Source: Pelotomaculum sp. (GTDB lineage Bacteria > Bacillota > Desulfotomaculia > Desulfotomaculales > Pelotomaculaceae). Taken from it: 8,534 bases of DNA. Each line of letters starts with the position of its first letter. Positions within the stretch are counted from its first letter, which is position 1. The DNA is taken from assembly GCA_003489345.1 (NCBI GenBank), contig DNIT01000228.1, forward strand, positions 10,640-19,173, read 5' to 3'. Of this stretch, positions 1 to 6,763 are shown one piece after another. Made by a program: the position numbers and the translations under genes. Under the pieces are notes generated by a model. It was given only the letters and a program-made list of their open reading frames with translations. It was not told the origin of the DNA and did no database searches.

Positions 1-110
1 CCGGACGGTCTGGCCACTGTAAGTGGGGAGCGGCTCCTAAAATGCCACTGGGTTTATGAATCCGGGAAGGCGGGAGATACGCTGTGATCCACAAGTCAGG
101 AGACCTGCCT
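1..110 (+). ncRNA. Cobalamin riboswitch, 3' part (5' end outside window)
   Basis: This is the aptamer half of a B12-sensing leader RNA that lowers expression of downstream genes when adenosylcobalamin or a related corrinoid is plentiful. Seen directly, in the canonical order: GGCCACTGTAA at 12-22, GCCACTG at 44-50, GGGAAGG at 64-70, and the B12 box AAGTCAGGAGACCTGCC at 93-109, which differs from the family consensus AAGCCAGGAGACCTGCC by one base (T at 96). The 5' elements of the class and the 5' strand of the closing stem must lie before position 1, so the element is cut by the window edge and is not necessarily broken. It lies on the same strand as the five genes downstream and is followed by a terminator, the usual Gram-positive arrangement for transcriptional control. 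Confidence 0.93.
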
Positions 111-177
111 GGTCAAGAGCACCGCCTTCCGCAGAAAGGACAGGGCTTTTTAGGTGTTTATTAAGGTATAGACCTTG

Positions 178-214
178 AAAAACCCGGCCTCGTAACGGAT
201 GAGGCCGGGTTTTT
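178..214 (+). terminator. Intrinsic terminator, probable riboswitch expression platform
   Basis: A perfect 14-bp stem, AAAAACCCGGCCTC (178-191) with GAGGCCGGGTTTTT (201-214), has a 9-nt loop and ends in a T run. It starts about 70 nt after the B12 box with no gene in between, so it fits the off-state terminator of the cobalamin riboswitch. A small hairpin AAGGT/ACCTT (163-176) lies just upstream. I could not identify the antiterminator pairing with confidence because the 5' half of the aptamer is missing. It could alternatively end a short upstream transcript independently of B12. Confidence 0.88.
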
Positions 215-251
215 CATGTTGATATCTCCTTCTTTCGTTTTACCTGTTCAG

Positions 252-280
252 TTGATGAATGGGTACATTTTTTAAATAAT
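252..280 (+). promoter_or_regulatory. Weak candidate promoter after the terminator
   Basis: TTGATG (252-257) and AATAAT (275-280) are separated by 17 bp in the AT-rich stretch just after the terminator. This resembles a weak vegetative promoter that could give riboswitch-independent transcription of the SLH/DUF4430/ECF genes. A TTGACA at 286-291 has no good -10 at the right distance. This is sequence likeness only. Confidence 0.2.
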
Positions 281-287
281 CAAAATT

Positions 288-635
288 GACATAGAGCCGC
301 CATATCCATACGCACGCCTTGGTGCACAGAGCGGCCGCAAAGCGCCACGTGATATCCACCGGGTTGGGCAACAGCATATATGCGCCGGACAGTGAGATTT
401 GCATTCAGGATGTGTTTACCTGCTCTATCGTACCCTTGACTTGTCCGGAGAACTGCCCGTGGCGACTGCCGGCAAACCCTCACGCGCTACACGGACGCCG
501 GTAAAAGTTTGGACTATGTGCACCGCCATGGAAAACTTCTTGGCAAGCGGTACGGTAACCGGAAGCGATGAATGGCTCAATCCGGGCGGAAATACCCTTC
601 GTGCCCAGATGGCGCAGGTTCTGTACGGTAGGCCG
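288..635 (+). pseudogene. Relic of two SLH domains, multiply frameshifted
   Basis: No single reading frame spans this stretch, but consecutive pieces in alternating frames read as the C-terminal SLH region of a surface protein. The pieces are DIEPPYPYA from 288, RAAAKRHVI..GLGNSIYAPDSEI..QDVF from about 328 to 417, LLYRTLDLSGELPVATAGK from 420 to 476, LTRYTDAGKSLDYV from 479 to 520, then TAMENFLASGTVTGSDEW followed by LNPGGNTLRAQMAQVLY from 522 to about 627. The last block keeps the SLH pattern of an alanine/aromatic helix, G-x-V-x-G-S, L-x-P and a T-x-R-A-x-x-A motif. At least three frame changes (near 318, 418 and 476, and back near 521) make it non-functional. The repeats differ from the SLH domains of the intact gene that follows, so this is more likely the tail of a lost neighbouring SLH protein than a copy of that gene. 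Confidence 0.72.
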
Positions 636-696
636 TGCCGGCTGGTGCGAACTGTGTGCGGTGGAAGCACCTCTTTTGTGAAAGGACTGAGAACAA

Positions 697-2337
697 ATGC
701 AAAAATGTAGGAAAACCCTGGCCCTTTTCCTCGCTGTTTGGATCATGCTGGGCTGCTCTGTCGCGGCCCTTGCCGCCGAAACGGTGAAGCCGCCTGTTTC
801 CCTGGAAAAGGCTATCGCGGATACCGGCGCTTACCTGCTGAAAACGGTGCCGGACCCGCAAGTAGGTTCCATCGGCGGTGAATGGGCCGTAATCGGCTTG
901 GCGCGGGCCGGATATAAGGTGCCGTCAAACTGGTACGAAGCATATTATAAGACCTTGGAAGCTGAAGTGGTTAAAAAACAAGGCGTTTTGCACGACAAAA
1001 AATACACGGAATACTCCCGTGTTGTGCTGGCGCTGACCGCCATTGGCAAAAACCCGGCGGATGTGGGCGGATACAACCTGCTGGCCAAGCTGGGCGATTA
1101 CAACAAGGTCCTTTGGCAGGGCATCAACGGTCCCATCTTTGCCCTGATCGCCCTGGATGCGGGGGATTATGACGTTCCGGCCTGCGGGGACGCGCAGGTG
1201 CAGACCACCCGTGAACTGCTCCTCGACACCATCGTCAAGCGTCAGCTTCCCGACGGGGGATTTTCGCTGGGCGGCGATACAGGCGACCCGGATCTCACCG
1301 CTATGGCGTTGCAGGCCCTGGCGCCCTATCAGGAGCGTGCGGATATCAAAGCGGTGATCGACAAAGCCCAAAACTGCCTGTCGAATCTGCAAAATAGCGA
1401 CGGAGGCTTTGCAAGCTGGGGTATGGCCAATTCGGAAAGCGTCGTGCAGGTGCTGGTCGCCCTGACCGCGCTGGGCGTCGATCCCAATACCGACAGCCGC
1501 TTTATGAAGAACGGCATTTCTCTCATGGACAATTTGCTGACTTTCTATGTGCCGGGCGGTGGCTTCAAGCACGTTGCGGACGACGCCGGCCCGAACGGCA
1601 TGGCCACGGAACAGGGTTTTTACGGATTGATTGCCTATCAGCGTTTCAAAAACGGAGAAAACAGCCTTTACGATATGAGCGGCGCAAAGGGTCCGGTAGC
1701 CGAGCAGAATTCCGGTACGGCGGCCCGGTCCGAAATAGCTCCCGGTGTAAAGGCAGGCCCTGTTATTTATCCCAATAAGACCTTTGCGGATACTGCCGGA
1801 AATGACTCGCGGGAGGCCATCGAAGCCCTCGCCTCCCGTGGGATTATCAACGGTGTTTCCGACGCCGCCTTTGAACCTGACCGCACCATGACCAGGGCGG
1901 AGTTTGCCGCGATTGTCGTCCGGGCGCTGGGGCTGCCGCCGGTCAACGATGCTGTCTTCACCGACGTTGCGGCAACAAACTGGTATGCTCCCTATGTTGG
2001 AACGGCATATGCCCGCGGTATTGTAAAGGGCACATCAGAAACCGTATTTTCTCCGGCGAGCACGATCACCCGCGAAGAGGCGGCGGCCATGGTTGCCCGC
2101 GCGGCAAGGCTCTGCGGCATAGACACCGGGATGACCGATGCGGAAACCCGTGATATGCTGGCGCAGTTTCCCGATTATACCACAAGCTCCACATGGGCGA
2201 GAGAATCCCTTGCTTTCTGCTACAAAGAGGGCATCCTTTCCCAGGAGGCTTTGAACATTGTACCGCAAGAGGCCGTCACACGCGCGGAGATCGCCGGTAT
2301 GGTTTACCGGATGCTGCAAAAGGCGGATCTTTTATAG
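697..2337 (+). CDS. SLH-anchored secreted alpha/alpha-barrel protein, transcobalamin N-domain-like
   Basis: Predicted exported 546-residue protein fixed to the cell wall. The start at 697 has AAAGGA at 681-686. Residues 1-27 form a signal peptide with a likely cleavage after ALA-27; MLGC-20 is a poor lipobox, so lipidation is unlikely. Residues about 30-320 are a helical repeat region of the prenyltransferase/squalene-cyclase alpha/alpha-barrel class, with repeats such as LPDGGFSLGG plus PDLTAMALQALAPY (184-211), NSDGGFASWG plus ESVVQVLVALTALG (233-260) and GGGFKHVADD plus ATEQGFYGLIAYQRF (287-317). The same fold forms the N-terminal domain of transcobalamin and intrinsic factor. A linker (320-360) leads to three SLH domains at about 361-412, 421-472 and 490-546, each with a TRAE/TREE-type motif that binds secondary cell-wall polymer. 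No enzymatic DxDD-type terpene cyclase motif is seen. Position behind a B12 riboswitch and before a DUF4430 protein and an ECF transporter suggests extracellular corrinoid capture; this function is inferred. Confidence 0.93.
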   Translation: MQKCRKTLALFLAVWIMLGCSVAALAAETVKPPVSLEKAIADTGAYLLKTVPDPQVGSIGGEWAVIGLARAGYKVPSNWYEAYYKTLEAEVVKKQGVLHDKKYTEYSRVVLALTAIGKNPADVGGYNLLAKLGDYNKVLWQGINGPIFALIALDAGDYDVPACGDAQVQTTRELLLDTIVKRQLPDGGFSLGGDTGDPDLTAMALQALAPYQERADIKAVIDKAQNCLSNLQNSDGGFASWGMANSESVVQVLVALTALGVDPNTDSRFMKNGISLMDNLLTFYVPGGGFKHVADDAGPNGMATEQGFYGLIAYQRFKNGENSLYDMSGAKGPVAEQNSGTAARSEIAPGVKAGPVIYPNKTFADTAGNDSREAIEALASRGIINGVSDAAFEPDRTMTRAEFAAIVVRALGLPPVNDAVFTDVAATNWYAPYVGTAYARGIVKGTSETVFSPASTITREEAAAMVARAARLCGIDTGMTDAETRDMLAQFPDYTTSSTWARESLAFCYKEGILSQEALNIVPQEAVTRAEIAGMVYRMLQKADLL

Positions 2338-2358
2338 CCCCAAAGGAAGGGATGTGCA

Positions 2359-3198
2359 TTGAAGATAGGGAGCAAGAAGAATAGAATAGCCGCTGCAGCC
2401 GTCATCTTCTGTGTCCTTGCGGCGGCATTGTTTTATGGCGGCAGTTACGCGGCAAAAACTACCGTGCCGGAGCAAACCGCTGCTGTCGAAACGGGCATGC
2501 CAGAGCCTCTGGAGCAAGCACCTCCATCGGGTTCCGGGAGCTTTTCTGAAAGCGCGCCCTCCTCCGGAGCAGAAACAACGCAGGAACAAAAAACAGAAAA
2601 GGAAACCAAGCCAGCCGGTTTCGCCGGGACCAAGACGGAAGACAAAACCGCCGAAAGTGATGCAGGCCAAATGGCCATAGATCCTGAAACGGGCAAGGAC
2701 CGGTTTCTGACCGACCCCGTGCCGCCGGGCAAGCCCCAGCCGGTGGAGTGGCAGGGCGTGACAGTAAAACCTGAGGTAGAGCTCGCCTGCACCCTGTCGG
2801 TAAGCTGTAAGACCATCCTCGACAACATGGACCGCTTTAATAAGGATAAGCTGGAGGTGCTGCCGGCGGACGGTGTGATTTACCCGGCCCGGACCGTGAT
2901 CTTTTACGATGGCGAGTCGGTGTTCAACGTACTGCAGCGGGAGATGAAAAAACATAAAATTCACATGGAATTTGAAATGACGCCCCTCTACAACTCCAAC
3001 TACATCGAGGGTATCAACAACATCTACGAATTCGACTGCGGTGAGTTGTCGGGCTGGATGTACAAGGTTAACGGCTGGTTCCCCAATTACGGCTGCAGCC
3101 GTTATCAACTTAAAGACGGCGACGTAATTGAGTTGGTGTACACCTGTGACCTGGGACGGGATCTGGGTGAAGAATGGCTGGGGCAAAGCGGCAGATGA
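2359..3198 (+). CDS. DUF4430 / transcobalamin C-terminal-like protein, membrane-tethered
   Basis: 279-residue protein starting at a TTG codon. AAAGGAAGG (2342-2350) lies 8 nt upstream, no ATG or GTG in frame fits better, and only 21 bp separate it from the preceding stop. Residues 9-31 are a hydrophobic signal anchor or uncleaved signal peptide. Residues about 32-125 are a low-complexity Pro/Glu/Ser/Thr/Lys-rich spacer that could reach across the wall. Residues about 128-270 are a DUF4430 domain, the family related to the C-terminal beta domain of transcobalamin. Clear marks are a GESVFNVLQ block (185-193), NSNYIEGINNIYEF (212-225), CGELSGWMYKVNGWFPNYG (227-245) and LKDGDVIELVYTCDLG (251-266). 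Cysteines 144, 150, 227, 246 and 263 lie outside the membrane and may form disulfides. With the barrel protein upstream it would supply the second half of a transcobalamin-like site; this role is inferred. DUF4430 domains also occur in proteins of unknown ligand. Confidence 0.9.
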   Translation: MKIGSKKNRIAAAAVIFCVLAAALFYGGSYAAKTTVPEQTAAVETGMPEPLEQAPPSGSGSFSESAPSSGAETTQEQKTEKETKPAGFAGTKTEDKTAESDAGQMAIDPETGKDRFLTDPVPPGKPQPVEWQGVTVKPEVELACTLSVSCKTILDNMDRFNKDKLEVLPADGVIYPARTVIFYDGESVFNVLQREMKKHKIHMEFEMTPLYNSNYIEGINNIYEFDCGELSGWMYKVNGWFPNYGCSRYQLKDGDVIELVYTCDLGRDLGEEWLGQSGR

Positions 3199-4085
3199 AG
3201 GACGTGTTTTCAACCCTGCACCCTGTCGTGACCTTCACCTATTTCACCGCGGTGCTGCTGTTTTCCATGTGCTTCATGCACCCGGTATGCCTGACCGTTT
3301 CGCTGCTGTGTTCCTTTTTGTATTCCGTTCTGCTCCGGGGAAAAAAGGCAATCAGATTCAACCTTTTATACCTTCTGCCCCTCTTGCTGTTCATGGCGGT
3401 CATCAATCCCGCTTTTAACCACGCGGGCGTGACCATATTGTTCTACCTGAAAAACGGCAACCCGGTTACTCTTGAATCCATCCTTTACGGCATCGCTGCG
3501 GCCGGCATGTTCGGCGCGGTCGTTTTGTGGTTTTCCTGCTATAACGCCGTCATGACCTCGGATAAATTCATCTACTTGTTCGGCAGGCTCATCCCCGCGC
3601 TGTCGCTGATTTTGTCCATGGCGCTGCGCTTTGTGCCCAGGTATAAGGCGCAGATTCAGGTCATTTCCATTGCGCAGCAAGGCATAGGGAGGGATGTATC
3701 CAACGGGAATATTCTGGAGCGAGCCAGAAACGGCCTGCAAATTCTTTCCATGATGACGACCTGGGCGCTGGAAAACGCCATAGAAACGGCTGACTCCATG
3801 AAATCGAGGGGTTATGGGTTGCCGGGGCGCACCAGCTTTTCTATTTTCCGGTTCGACCGGCGGGACAAAGCCGTTTTCGGGGCAATGCTGCTGCTTATGG
3901 CGGCAATACTCACGGGCGCGGCGGCAGGATTCAATACCATGCGTTTTTTCCCATCCCTCAAGCTGCTGCCGCCAAACGCCTTTAGCCTTGGCGTGTATTG
4001 CGCCTATCTTGCCCTGGGGTCGCTGCCGGTTATTATCGATACGGCGGAGGAACTGAAATGGAAGCGTATCAAATCAGAGCTTTGA
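3195..4085 (+). CDS. ecfT: ECF transporter transmembrane component EcfT
   Basis: Membrane scaffold of an energy-coupling factor importer. It couples ATP hydrolysis by the A subunits to toppling of the substrate-binding S component. I choose the ATG at 3195, which overlaps the previous stop as ATGA and gives a 296-residue protein opening MKDVFSTLHPVVTF, typical of this EcfT group; an in-frame ATG at 3174 would add 7 residues. Hydrophobic segments lie at about 11-29, 31-47, 56-71, 93-114, 128-145, 228-246 and 262-282. The two coupling-helix signatures that touch the ATPases are present: RARNGLQIL (176-184) and ADSMKSRGYG (199-208), the Ala-Arg-Gly-type motif in the form S-R-G. The 3' end overlaps the ATPase gene by 28 bp, so the two are probably translated in a coupled way. 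The family assignment is firm; substrate is set by the S component. Confidence 0.95.
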   Translation: MKDVFSTLHPVVTFTYFTAVLLFSMCFMHPVCLTVSLLCSFLYSVLLRGKKAIRFNLLYLLPLLLFMAVINPAFNHAGVTILFYLKNGNPVTLESILYGIAAAGMFGAVVLWFSCYNAVMTSDKFIYLFGRLIPALSLILSMALRFVPRYKAQIQVISIAQQGIGRDVSNGNILERARNGLQILSMMTTWALENAIETADSMKSRGYGLPGRTSFSIFRFDRRDKAVFGAMLLLMAAILTGAAAGFNTMRFFPSLKLLPPNAFSLGVYCAYLALGSLPVIIDTAEELKWKRIKSEL

Positions 4086-5749
4086 GCTTTGCCTATCCGC
4101 TGCGGGAAAAGCTGGCGCTTAAAAATATCAACCTTATCGTAAAGCAGGGCGAATTCGTCACTATCTGCGGTAAGTCGGGCAGCGGCAAGAGTACGCTTTT
4201 GCGGCATCTAAAAACCGTGCTGACACCCCACGGAACAAAGGAGGGCGAAATATACTTTTATGGCCGGCCCCTGGCTGAGAGCGGCCGGCGTGCCCAGGCC
4301 GCGCGTATAGGCTTTGTCCTGCAAAGCCCGGACAATCAGATCGTCACCGACAAGGTGTGGCATGAACTGGCCTTCGGGCTGGAGTCCTTGGGGTTTGACA
4401 ATAAAACCATCCGTTTGCGCGTAGCCGAAATGGCCAGCTTCTTCGGCATTCAGACCTGGTTCGGGAAGGATGTTGCGGAACTCTCCGGCGGGCAAAAGCA
4501 GCTTTTGAACTTGGCCTCGATCATGGCCATGCAGGCCTCCATCCTGGTGCTTGACGAGCCCACCAGCCAGCTCGACCCCATCGCGGCGGAGGATTTTCTG
4601 GGAACAGTCAAAAAAATCAACCGCGAGCTGGGCACGACCATCATCATGACCGAGCACCGGCTGGAGGGGGTCCTGCCCATGTCCGACCGGGTGGTGGTTA
4701 TGGACGAAGGTGAAATTATCGTCCATGATACGCCCCGGCGGGCCGGGGAGCAGTTAAAGGAAATGAACCATGATATCTTTCTTGCCATGCCTTCGCCTAT
4801 GCAGATCTATGCGGGAGTAGACAGCACCCTGCCTTGCCCGGTCACCGTACAGGAGGGGCGCCAATGGCTGGACGACTTGCCTATCGACAACAAGGCGCTT
4901 CGCGAAGCGCCCGGCGCGCAGTGCCGCCGAGAGCCTGCTTTGCGGACAGAGGCCGGCGTGCCGCCTGTTATTCAGTTGCAGGAGGTATGGTTCAAATACG
5001 CCAGGGACCTGCCTGACGCGGTGAAGGATCTGTCCCTGGAGGTGGAGAGGGGACAATTATACTGCATTGTCGGCGGCAACGGAACCGGAAAGACCACCGC
5101 TCTTTCCATTGTCGGCGGCATCCTGAAGCCCTACCGGGGGCGGGTGCGCATCAGCGGCCGGGACCTGCGCAAAATGAGCGGGCAGGAGCGGGCGGCCAAC
5201 CAACCCGCCCTGCTGCCCCAAAACCCGCAGCTTCTCTTTGTCAAAAAAACGGTGGAGCTTGATTTATATGAAATGCTGGCGGGCAAGCAGCTTTCCAAAG
5301 AGGAAAAAGAGCAAAAGGTGGGGGATGTTTGCGCGCTGGCCGAGTTGGAGGGCCTCTTGCAAATGCACCCCTATGATTTGAGCGGCGGGGAGCAGCAGCG
5401 CGCGGCGCTGGCCAAGGTGCTCCTGCTGGAGCCGCAGATCCTTCTGCTCGACGAGCCGACCAAGGGCCTGGACGGCCATTTCAAGAGCAAGCTCGCGGGT
5501 CTGCTTAAAAAGCTGGCCGCCCTGGACGTAACGGTTTTGATGGTATCCCACGATATCGAGTTTTGCGCGCGCTATGCCGACGTATGCGCCCTGTTTTTCG
5601 ACGGAGGGATTATCACGCAAAACACGCCCCGCGCCTTTTTCTCGGGAAACAGCTTTTATACCACGGCAGCCAACCGTATGGCACGCCATATCTTCCCCGC
5701 TGCCGTGACCATAGAGGACGTGATTGAAGCATGCAGGAACAATCTCTGA
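4058..5749 (+). CDS. ecfA: Fused double ECF ATPase (EcfA-EcfA')
   Basis: 563-residue cytoplasmic ATPase with two complete ABC domains in one chain, replacing the usual EcfA1/EcfA2 pair. The start at 4058 is chosen because GGAGGAA (4045-4051) lies 6 nt upstream; an upstream in-frame start at 3998 would run deep into ecfT without a comparable site. Domain 1 has Walker A GKSGSGKST (38-46), Q-loop Gln89, signature LSGGQKQ (142-148), Walker B ILVLDEP (162-168, catalytic Glu167) and switch His200. Domain 2 has Walker A GGNGTGKTT (339-347), Q-loop Gln388, signature LSGGEQQ (441-447), Walker B ILLLDEP (461-467, Glu466) and His498. All catalytic residues are present in both halves, so both sites should hydrolyse ATP. 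A variable linker (about 255-303) joins them. It would drive the T component encoded upstream and the S component encoded downstream. Confidence 0.96.
   Translation: MEAYQIRALSFAYPLREKLALKNINLIVKQGEFVTICGKSGSGKSTLLRHLKTVLTPHGTKEGEIYFYGRPLAESGRRAQAARIGFVLQSPDNQIVTDKVWHELAFGLESLGFDNKTIRLRVAEMASFFGIQTWFGKDVAELSGGQKQLLNLASIMAMQASILVLDEPTSQLDPIAAEDFLGTVKKINRELGTTIIMTEHRLEGVLPMSDRVVVMDEGEIIVHDTPRRAGEQLKEMNHDIFLAMPSPMQIYAGVDSTLPCPVTVQEGRQWLDDLPIDNKALREAPGAQCRREPALRTEAGVPPVIQLQEVWFKYARDLPDAVKDLSLEVERGQLYCIVGGNGTGKTTALSIVGGILKPYRGRVRISGRDLRKMSGQERAANQPALLPQNPQLLFVKKTVELDLYEMLAGKQLSKEEKEQKVGDVCALAELEGLLQMHPYDLSGGEQQRAALAKVLLLEPQILLLDEPTKGLDGHFKSKLAGLLKKLAALDVTVLMVSHDIEFCARYADVCALFFDGGIITQNTPRAFFSGNSFYTTAANRMARHIFPAAVTIEDVIEACRNNL
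4894..4911. repeat. 18-bp perfect palindrome inside the fused ATPase gene
   Basis: GGCGCTTCGCGAAGCGCC is its own reverse complement. It encodes part of the variable linker between the two ABC domains (about residues 280-285), where protein sequence is little constrained. Confidence 0.8.
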
Positions 5750-6459
5750 CCGTCAGTTCCCGGAACCGGCGTACTCTTGTGGCTGGTGTCTTGATGACGC
5801 TGGTTATTCCCGCGACCATCCTGTTCGGCGTGTATTTTCTCGGCGACCGGAAGTATTACTTCATCAGCCTGTTAATCGTACTCTACAGCATGCTGCCCTT
5901 TGTGCTGGTATTTGAAAGCCGCCGGCCCCAGGCCCGGGAGCTGCTTGTTGTGGCGGTGCTGGCGGCGATAGCCGTTGCGGGACGTGCGGCCTTTTTCATG
6001 CTGCCGCAATTCAAGCCGGTGGCGGCCATCGTCATCATCGCGGGGGTGTGCTGTGGCGCGGAGGCGGGGTTTCTGGTCGGCGCGGTGGCGGCCTTTGTGT
6101 CCAACTTTTTCTTCGGGCAGGGGCCCTGGACGCCCTGGCAGATGTTTTGTTTCGGCCTTATCGGCTTTCTCGCAGGCATTCTCTTTAAAAAGGGCTTTCT
6201 GAAAAAGGAGCGTTTGCCCCTTTGCCTGTATGGCGGTCTTTCCACTCTTTTTATATACGGCGGAATAATCGACCTGGGCTCTCTTTTGATGTTTACGCCG
6301 CAATTCTCATGGCCCGCGCTGATAGCGATCTATATTTCCGGCTTCTGGTTCAATGTCGTGCATGCTGTGGCGACGGTGTTTTTTCTGTTCGTTTTATCCC
6401 GCCCCATGATTGAAAAGCTTGACCGGATTAAGATCAAGTATGGATTGCTCGAACCTTAG
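5731..6459 (+). CDS. ECF transporter S component, probable corrinoid-specific (CbrT-like role)
   Basis: 242-residue integral membrane protein that would bind substrate within the ECF complex. The ATG at 5731 overlaps the end of the ATPase gene by 19 bp and has GAGGACG at 5714-5720. Hydrophobic segments fall at about 15-36, 42-62, 70-90, 96-125, 135-153, 164-187 and 195-224. The first two precede the core that is typical of S components. The core begins near residue 70 and has small-residue AxxxA spacings (A75, A79, A83, A87), the feature S components use to pack on EcfT. The best-conserved-looking stretch is AEAGFLVGA (110-118 with neighbours) followed by SNFFFGQGPWTPWQMF (124-139). Substrate cannot be read from sequence; the B12 riboswitch and transcobalamin-like partners point to cobalamin or another corrinoid. 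Whether it is an orthologue of characterised CbrT proteins needs alignment, so no symbol is given. Confidence 0.88.
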   Translation: MQEQSLTVSSRNRRTLVAGVLMTLVIPATILFGVYFLGDRKYYFISLLIVLYSMLPFVLVFESRRPQARELLVVAVLAAIAVAGRAAFFMLPQFKPVAAIVIIAGVCCGAEAGFLVGAVAAFVSNFFFGQGPWTPWQMFCFGLIGFLAGILFKKGFLKKERLPLCLYGGLSTLFIYGGIIDLGSLLMFTPQFSWPALIAIYISGFWFNVVHAVATVFFLFVLSRPMIEKLDRIKIKYGLLEP

Positions 6460-6474
6460 AAAAACAGGGTTTGA

Positions 6475-6514
6475 CAGGGGGACGGGGTTGTTGACAACCT
6501 GTCACCCCCCCCTG
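6475..6514. repeat. Imperfect palindrome directly after the ECF operon
   Basis: CAGGGGG (6475-6481) pairs with CCCCCTG near 6508-6514, and an inner GGTTGT-TG-ACAACC hairpin (6486-6499) lies between, with an asymmetric internal bulge. It begins 16 bp after the S-component stop. It is G-run/C-run rich but lacks a T tract, so it may protect the 3' end of the operon mRNA or simply be one end of the repeat element; it is not a classic intrinsic terminator. Confidence 0.45.
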
Positions 6515-6763
6515 GAAGCATATTGTCGATCCCTATATTGACACACTGCCTGGTTAATTATAAAATCATCGTAATGGGACTGCTGAAGCTGTCCGTCAAG
6601 CACTGTTGATTCCTTTTGGCTTTTATGCTGCTCACACAACAGCGCGTTACCACGCGCGTGGGCATCTGATGCAACTTTGGGCGAATGAATTCGCACCTGT
6701 TTTTTTGGGATTTGCTCTGTTGAACTAACAGCTGTACAGTTATTTTCAAGGAAAGGAAGCAAA

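Noticed and set aside
925..1572. A 215-codon minus-strand open frame.
   Set aside because: It lies entirely opposite the barrel-protein gene, whose repeats, signal peptide and ribosome binding site are clear; it is a shadow of biased codon use.
697..1660. A terpene cyclase or prenyltransferase enzyme role for the barrel protein.
   Set aside because: The repeats share that fold class, but the protein is secreted and SLH-anchored, no DxDD-type catalytic motif is seen, and the B12 riboswitch plus DUF4430 context fits ligand binding better.
3174..3194. An earlier in-frame ATG for EcfT.
   Set aside because: The ATG at 3195 gives the family-typical N terminus and an ATGA stop-start overlap; the extra seven residues look non-homologous.
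2332..3213. A 293-codon minus-strand open frame covering the DUF4430 gene.
   Set aside because: Antisense to a recognisable DUF4430 protein; its translation shows no domain logic and many cysteine/arginine-rich runs typical of shadow frames.
3998..4057. An earlier in-frame start for the fused ATPase.
   Set aside because: It would overlap ecfT by 88 bp without a good ribosome binding site, whereas 4058 has GGAGGAA at proper spacing and begins the ABC domain directly.
6502..6762. An 86-codon minus-strand frame containing RIHSP...ARGN, reminiscent of the start of IS200-like (REP-associated) transposases.
   Set aside because: The RIHSP part is simply the translation of the GCGAAT/ATTCGC palindrome, and nothing after ARGN resembles the family; no catalytic HxH or tyrosine region can be seen. 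Too weak to call a transposase relic.
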